A DNA stretch of 9,966 bases, taken from NCBI GenBank assembly GCA_003533975.1, contig DQCL01000025.1:1-9966 (forward strand), in the 5' to 3' direction. Positions within the stretch are counted from its first letter, which is position 1; every line of letters starts with the position of its first letter. This stretch comes from Octadecabacter sp. (lineage in GTDB: Bacteria > Pseudomonadota > Alphaproteobacteria > Rhodobacterales > Rhodobacteraceae). This document shows positions 6,853 through 9,966 of the stretch, piece by piece. A model generated the notes under the pieces. The model searched no databases, was not told the DNA's origin, and was given only the letters and a program-made list of their open reading frames with translations. The position numbers were made by a program, and so were the translations under genes.

Positions 6853-7653
6853 TTAATTCCCCTCCGTTGGAAATAGACACTGATACCCTGGCAGAATGTC
6901 ATCTGAGTCCAGCGTGAAATAAACACTCTGGGTGTTGGATGACAGATCAGCAACTTGCGCAACATAATCGAGCGTTACAGGGACGGGCTGACCTGCTCGA
7001 TTGTTCACCACGATTTCAAAGTCTTCCCGATCCAGAAACTCTACAAGCAATGGCGTGGGCACAAAGGCCTCAACCCGCAGCGGGTTGTTGACGTATACAA
7101 TCGCCACATGCCGCCCCTGTGGGCTTTCACCCACGTCGATCAAATCCTCGCCGACCTGACCGGACACAGGGCTGCGCACTTCTGTCTTGGTAAGCGCGAC
7201 ACGGGCTTGTTGCACCTCGAGATCTGCCAGAACCATTAGGTCAATTTCGCGGGCCAAAGCCCCCTCTGCGGTTGCCAGCTCTAACCGCGCGGCCTCGAGG
7301 TCAGACTGGCTTACGACGCGGCGCACAACACCTTGGCGCAACCGTTCAACCCGCGTGATCAGCGCGTCCCGATTGGCCTGTGCTGCATCGCGACCCGCAG
7401 TCAGTTCTGCTCGCGCCTCTGCGGCGGCCAGTTGCGCCCGGATCAAATCGGCATCGAATGTGGCGATTAGATCGCCCTCGGTCACGTTTGATCCCGGCCG
7501 TACGAATACCTCGCTGACAATGCCTGCCGTCGGCGCGGCAATCTCAACAACCTGCAGTGGCCGAATGGTGCAGTTGATACCAAAACCACCGGTTTGAGCC
7601 GACAGCGGCGACGCCGTCGCAAGGCAAACAAGCAAGGCAAGTCGTTTGTTCAT
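6853..7653 (-). CDS. Short soluble periplasmic adaptor (HlyD/RND membrane-fusion family)
   Basis: 266 residues from the ATG at 7653, which is preceded by CAGGG at a 7-nt spacing and begins a clean signal peptide (MNKRLALLVCLATASPLSA, probable cleavage after Ala19). In-frame starts at 7671 and 7674 would spoil that signal and overlap the tolC-like gene. Domains: first barrel-sandwich half (about 33-68, with EIAAPTAGIVSEV and VRPGSNVTEGDLIA), a helical hairpin of about 90 residues (about 70-158), the second half (TKTEVRSPVSGQV, 155-167), then a beta-barrel domain ending at LPGYQCLFP. It stops soon after the LPG motif and so largely lacks the fourth, membrane-proximal domain of AcrA-like adaptors. 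There is no membrane span or lipobox; two cysteines (28 and 260) flank the fold. One base separates its start from the tolC-like stop. It probably bridges the inner-membrane adaptor proteins and the outer-membrane factor. Confidence 0.85.
   Translation of the reverse strand: MNKRLALLVCLATASPLSAQTGGFGINCTIRPLQVVEIAAPTAGIVSEVFVRPGSNVTEGDLIATFDADLIRAQLAAAEARAELTAGRDAAQANRDALITRVERLRQGVVRRVVSQSDLEAARLELATAEGALAREIDLMVLADLEVQQARVALTKTEVRSPVSGQVGEDLIDVGESPQGRHVAIVYVNNPLRVEAFVPTPLLVEFLDREDFEIVVNNRAGQPVPVTLDYVAQVADLSSNTQSVYFTLDSDDILPGYQCLFPTEGN
6859..6865 (-). promoter_or_regulatory. Strong ribosome binding site for the GTG start of the Omp85-like gene
   Basis: Read on the minus strand, GGAGGGG ends 6 nt before the GTG at 6852-6850 and overlaps the last codons of the adaptor gene. 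It supports both the non-ATG start and efficient translation of the third gene. Confidence 0.65.
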
Positions 7654-7654
7654 C

Positions 7655-9142
7655 CTAAAGCCCTGCCCCATCAAGGGACGAACCTGTCAGGAATTGATAT
7701 CGCCCCCATGCCTTCAGGTATTCCAGCTGCTGATACTCCAGCGCCTCGCGCGCGGAATTCAACGTCAATTGGCGATTGAGGACGGCCAACTCGGTGCTCT
7801 CGCCGCTTTGCACGCCCCCGCGTTCCAGGTTCACGTTTCGGGTCGCGAGGGAAACTGCCGTCCCCGATTGGGCAATGGCACCCGACAGATCGGACATCCG
7901 CTCATAAGTCGATGAAATCTGCGAACGCAGCTCTCTGCGAATGGCGAAGTACTCCAAAGCAGAGCTCCGCAGATCCACAGCCTCAAGCGCAGCTTGATAG
8001 CCTTGTCCGTTTGCGTTGAAGATCGGGATCGTCAGGCGAACACCAATAGTTGTGTCGATCGTCTGCGAGCCGCCGCCAAAGCGCGATCCCTCGCGGGTTT
8101 CGTCTTCGAAACTTGCGAAGGCATCAAGAACAGGCGCAAAATCTGACGCCAAGGCTTGTTTGCGCTCCAATTCCGCCTCAACGACCGAAATAGCAGTTGC
8201 CAGCAATGCGGGATTGTTCTCTTCGGCCGCCGCGATGCCGGCTGTAATGCTTGTGCCGCGTTCAGTTCGTAAGATGCCCGACGGCACCCTGAGGTTCGGC
8301 ACGTCATTCACAGATGACCCCGACAGATAGGCCAGGCGCGCCACCGCATCGCGATAACGAGCCTGTTCAAGCGATTCCTCGGACGCAAGTGACGCGCGTT
8401 CCGCTGAATAACTGTTGCGCAATGAGGGGGTCGCGAGGCCAAGATCGATCAAGCTGGCCTCTGATGCGATCTGGCGGTTGATCAACCCAATCCGCGCCGA
8501 AAGGCTGCGCATCTTGGCGCGGCTTTGTGCGGCGCTCACATAGGCCTCGAAAGTCTCAAAACTGATCCGCTGGACAGTTGCAATGTATTCGACTTCGGCG
8601 ACGGTGCGCGCAGTCGTTTGCAGTTGAATGTTAAAGATGCGGCTCAAGTCAAAGATGGGCTGGGTCAGCTCAACGCGCAGTGTGGTAACAGGATAGCTCG
8701 CCTGACCGACATTGAAGACGGCGTTGTCGGACTGCACCACTTCCTGATCCATCTGGCTGTAGCCAGCACTGGCGGAGATCTGCGGCAGATATCCATAAAT
8801 GGCGTTCATGCGTTCTACGTCGGCTCGGTTTAGCGCCTGTGCCGCACTCGCGATGTCAGTGTTGCGAGACAAGGCCAGAGCGATCAACTGGCTTAGGGAT
8901 TGCGTAGCACCAGACGCTCCGGGATCGTCCGCAAACTCAGCGGCCAGTGCACCGGTTGCATTGTCGCGCCCAAGTGCCGCCTCCAGCCGCTCATCCGCTT
9001 GGGCTAACGCTTCTGCGTCAGGGCCCTGCGCCAGAAGCCCCGCAAGGCGTTCAGGCGTGGCGCGGTTCGTCTGTGCTTCTGTGCAGCCCATCAGGACCGT
9101 CATCAAACACCCGATCGACGTTGTGACCGTAAACTTTGTCAT
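7655..9142 (-). CDS. TolC-family outer-membrane factor, probable lipoprotein
   Basis: 495 residues. The ATG start at 9142 has GGGGA about 6 nt upstream. The N-terminus ends in VLMGC with Cys20 as probable lipidation site; Met before Gly is a slightly atypical lipobox. The mature protein has the duplicated outer-membrane efflux protein layout. First repeat: ALSRNTDIASAAQAL (about 90-104), YLPQISASAGYSQ (119-131), ELTQPIFD (158-165), then long helices to about 270. Second repeat: NNPALLATAISVVEAEL (309-325), DFAPVLDAFASFEDE (334-348), RLTIPIFNANGQGYQ (369-383), then long helices to about 485. TolC-family trimers form a beta-barrel plus alpha-helical tunnel across the periplasm. First gene of a three-gene operon with the short adaptor and Omp85-like barrel, convergent to the RTX operon. 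It is probably the exit duct for the RTX protein; a general efflux role is less likely because no RND pump or ABC ATPase is adjacent. Confidence 0.9.
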   Translation of the reverse strand: MTKFTVTTSIGCLMTVLMGCTEAQTNRATPERLAGLLAQGPDAEALAQADERLEAALGRDNATGALAAEFADDPGASGATQSLSQLIALALSRNTDIASAAQALNRADVERMNAIYGYLPQISASAGYSQMDQEVVQSDNAVFNVGQASYPVTTLRVELTQPIFDLSRIFNIQLQTTARTVAEVEYIATVQRISFETFEAYVSAAQSRAKMRSLSARIGLINRQIASEASLIDLGLATPSLRNSYSAERASLASEESLEQARYRDAVARLAYLSGSSVNDVPNLRVPSGILRTERGTSITAGIAAAEENNPALLATAISVVEAELERKQALASDFAPVLDAFASFEDETREGSRFGGGSQTIDTTIGVRLTIPIFNANGQGYQAALEAVDLRSSALEYFAIRRELRSQISSTYERMSDLSGAIAQSGTAVSLATRNVNLERGGVQSGESTELAVLNRQLTLNSAREALEYQQLEYLKAWGRYQFLTGSSLDGAGL

Positions 9143-9462
9143 GTGATATCCCCAAACCCATGATGTCTTCCCGGCACCCCGTCGCTGGGCAAATAGGCAC
9201 AGTCATTCTGGAGAGTGGGACCAAAAAAGGGAGCCATAGGACAGGCTCAGACGCAAGGGGTCGGCCGCAATAAGTCAGCATATCGCGCGGTTGTGGCCGC
9301 CAAGACCCACATATCTGAAAGATGACTACGGAAAATCGCAGTTTTTGAGGTGCCTTGCGCATTGAGTTTGCACGGGTAACAGTGCGCTTGATGAAAACCG
9401 CGCGCAGGCATGGTCGGTTTCTAAGCTGGCCCCTGCAGACACTTGAAAAAAGGGATGGCAAT
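9143..9462. promoter_or_regulatory. Gene-free divergent region between tolC-like and DUF3467 genes
   Basis: These 320 bases separate two divergently read genes and must hold the promoter of the minus-strand tolC-like operon and probably that of the DUF3467 gene. I could not assign -35/-10 boxes with confidence on either strand. A 9-bp inverted repeat, CGCGCGGTT (9284-9292) and AACCGCGCG (9396-9404), lies here with 103 nt between the arms; this could be chance. A plus-strand frame runs into the region from 9355, but its residues before 9463 do not look conserved. Confidence 0.4.
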
Positions 9463-9780
9463 ATGGCGGACGGGAAAAAGGACAGCGTGGCCAAAGGCAC
9501 CGAAGCAACGACCATCAACGGCATGTCGATCAACTGGGACGACGCCAAAATGGAAAGTGTTTACGCAAATATCGCGACGGCCACTGCAAATCGCGAGGAG
9601 TTCTTTTTGCTGTTCGGGACCCACCAATCTTGGCGTGGAACTGAGACAGAGCGCAAAGCGATCGATGTCGAACTGTCCAAACGGATTGTTATGAGTCCCT
9701 TTGCCGCGAAACGTTTGTCCGTCATTCTTCAGCATTCAATGAAGGCATATGAAGATCAGTTCGGCGAAGTGAAGCTTTGA
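9463..9780 (+). CDS. DUF3467 family small protein
   Basis: 105 residues from the ATG at 9463, preceded by AAGGGA at a 7-nt spacing. Upstream in-frame starts (9355, 9391) would add a basic, unconserved-looking leader and lack this site. The sequence fits the DUF3467 pattern: VYANIATATANREEFFLLFG (core YxNxxxxxxsxxEFxLxF), then LSKRIVMSPFAAKRLSVIL (RIxxSPxxAKRL), and a C-terminal YEDQFGEVK. The length matches the family. There is no signal peptide or membrane span, so it is cytoplasmic. To my knowledge the family has no established biochemical function. It is divergent from the tolC-like operon and may be regulatory or chaperone-like for the export system, or simply a neighbour. Confidence 0.85.
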   Translation: MADGKKDSVAKGTEATTINGMSINWDDAKMESVYANIATATANREEFFLLFGTHQSWRGTETERKAIDVELSKRIVMSPFAAKRLSVILQHSMKAYEDQFGEVKL

Positions 9781-9804
9781 ACCGGTCCTAGTTTTAGACC
9801 GGTT
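9780..9804. terminator. Hairpin shared by two convergent genes, possible bidirectional terminator
   Basis: AACCGGTC (9780-9787) and GACCGGTT (9797-9804) form a perfect 8-bp stem with a 9-nt loop. Alternatively, one bulged C allows three further pairs (CTA/TAG) around GTTT. The last base of the DUF3467 stop is the first base of the stem, and the stop of the minus-strand frame (TAA read from 9796 to 9794) is in the loop. No long T-run follows, so it may act as a stabilising hairpin more than a classical terminator. Confidence 0.45.
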
Positions 9805-9964
9805 GCACGTGCATCTTACCATATGGTGGTACGTTAATCTGCCGCGAGACGTCGTCGGGATACCGTGAGGCGAGCAACTGGTCCGCTCGTTCCGCAGTAA
9901 AACCCATCTGCCGAGCGACCTCTTCAATTCCGATATCGGCACATCGAGGTGTTGGCTCAACCAT
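9794..9964 (-). CDS. Short hypothetical protein or C-terminal fragment at the window edge
   Basis: A minus-strand frame of 56 residues runs from an ATG at 9964 (two bases inside the window) to TAA at 9794. It is the only minus-strand frame here that reads like a protein: IGIEEVARQMGFTAERADQ predicts one or two amphipathic helices, followed by LLASRYPDD and a C-terminal segment INVPPYGKMHVQPV. The competing frame is Ser/Arg/Cys-rich and runs antisense into the DUF3467 gene, with no conserved look. The stop sits in the hairpin that ends the DUF3467 gene, 13 bp from its stop, as expected for a real convergent pair. I do not recognise a family. The ATG may be internal, and the gene may begin outside the window. 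Confidence 0.55.
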   Translation of the reverse strand: MVEPTPRCADIGIEEVARQMGFTAERADQLLASRYPDDVSRQINVPPYGKMHVQPV

Positions 9965-9966
9965 TC

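Noticed and set aside
7654..7674. Upstream starts (TTG 7674, ATG 7671) for the short adaptor, overlapping the tolC-like stop
   Set aside because: They place MGQGFR before a textbook signal peptide. The ATG at 7653 has CAGGG at 7 nt and a 1-nt gap to the preceding stop.
9355..9462. Longer start for the DUF3467 gene at 9355
   Set aside because: The added 36 residues are Arg-rich and unlike the family. The ATG at 9463 has a well-spaced AAGGGA and gives the usual family length.
9736..9960. Minus-strand 74-codon frame running into the DUF3467 gene
   Set aside because: Composition is rich in Ser, Arg, Cys and Thr, it overlaps the conserved C-terminus of the DUF3467 gene, and another minus-strand frame (9794-9964) is far more protein-like.

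Overview
The window looks like chromosomal DNA from an alphaproteobacterium, most likely Rhodobacterales (roseobacter group). The DNA is moderately GC-rich, and the encoded proteins have the composition and family mix I associate with marine roseobacters: a giant acidic RTX protein, adaptor and peptidase M50 genes, and a DUF3467 protein. This placement is inference from composition and gene content. No rRNA, tRNA, insertion sequence or CRISPR array is visible.

Left half, plus strand (1-5727). This is a three-gene operon. It starts with the C-terminal 742 residues of a very large RTX-type calcium-binding surface or secreted protein, whose start lies outside the window. An inner-membrane HlyD-like adaptor with a large cytoplasmic N-terminal domain follows. 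Last comes a multi-spanning site-2-protease-like (M50) protein fused to an adaptor-like periplasmic domain. Gaps are 18 bp and then a 28-bp overlap.

Middle and right, minus strand (9142 down to 5737). A second, tightly packed operon converges on the first: a TolC-like outer-membrane factor with a lipoprotein-type signal, a short soluble periplasmic adaptor, and an Omp85/BamA-type barrel with no POTRA domains. Gaps are 1 bp and 0 bp. The two operons end 9 bp apart, with both stop codons inside a small inverted repeat.

Right end (9143-9966). A 320-bp gene-free stretch separates the tolC-like operon from a divergent 105-codon DUF3467 gene. That gene converges on a short minus-strand reading frame at the window edge, and both end in one hairpin (9780-9804).

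Interpretation (inference): the six main genes look like one export and surface-display system for the giant RTX protein. They cover an inner-membrane apparatus (adaptor plus M50/adaptor fusion), a periplasmic link (short adaptor), an outer-membrane channel (TolC-like) and an extra barrel (Omp85-like). No ABC ATPase of the usual type I secretion kind is encoded here. The M50/adaptor fusion sits where the transporter would be expected, which is the most interesting feature of the window.
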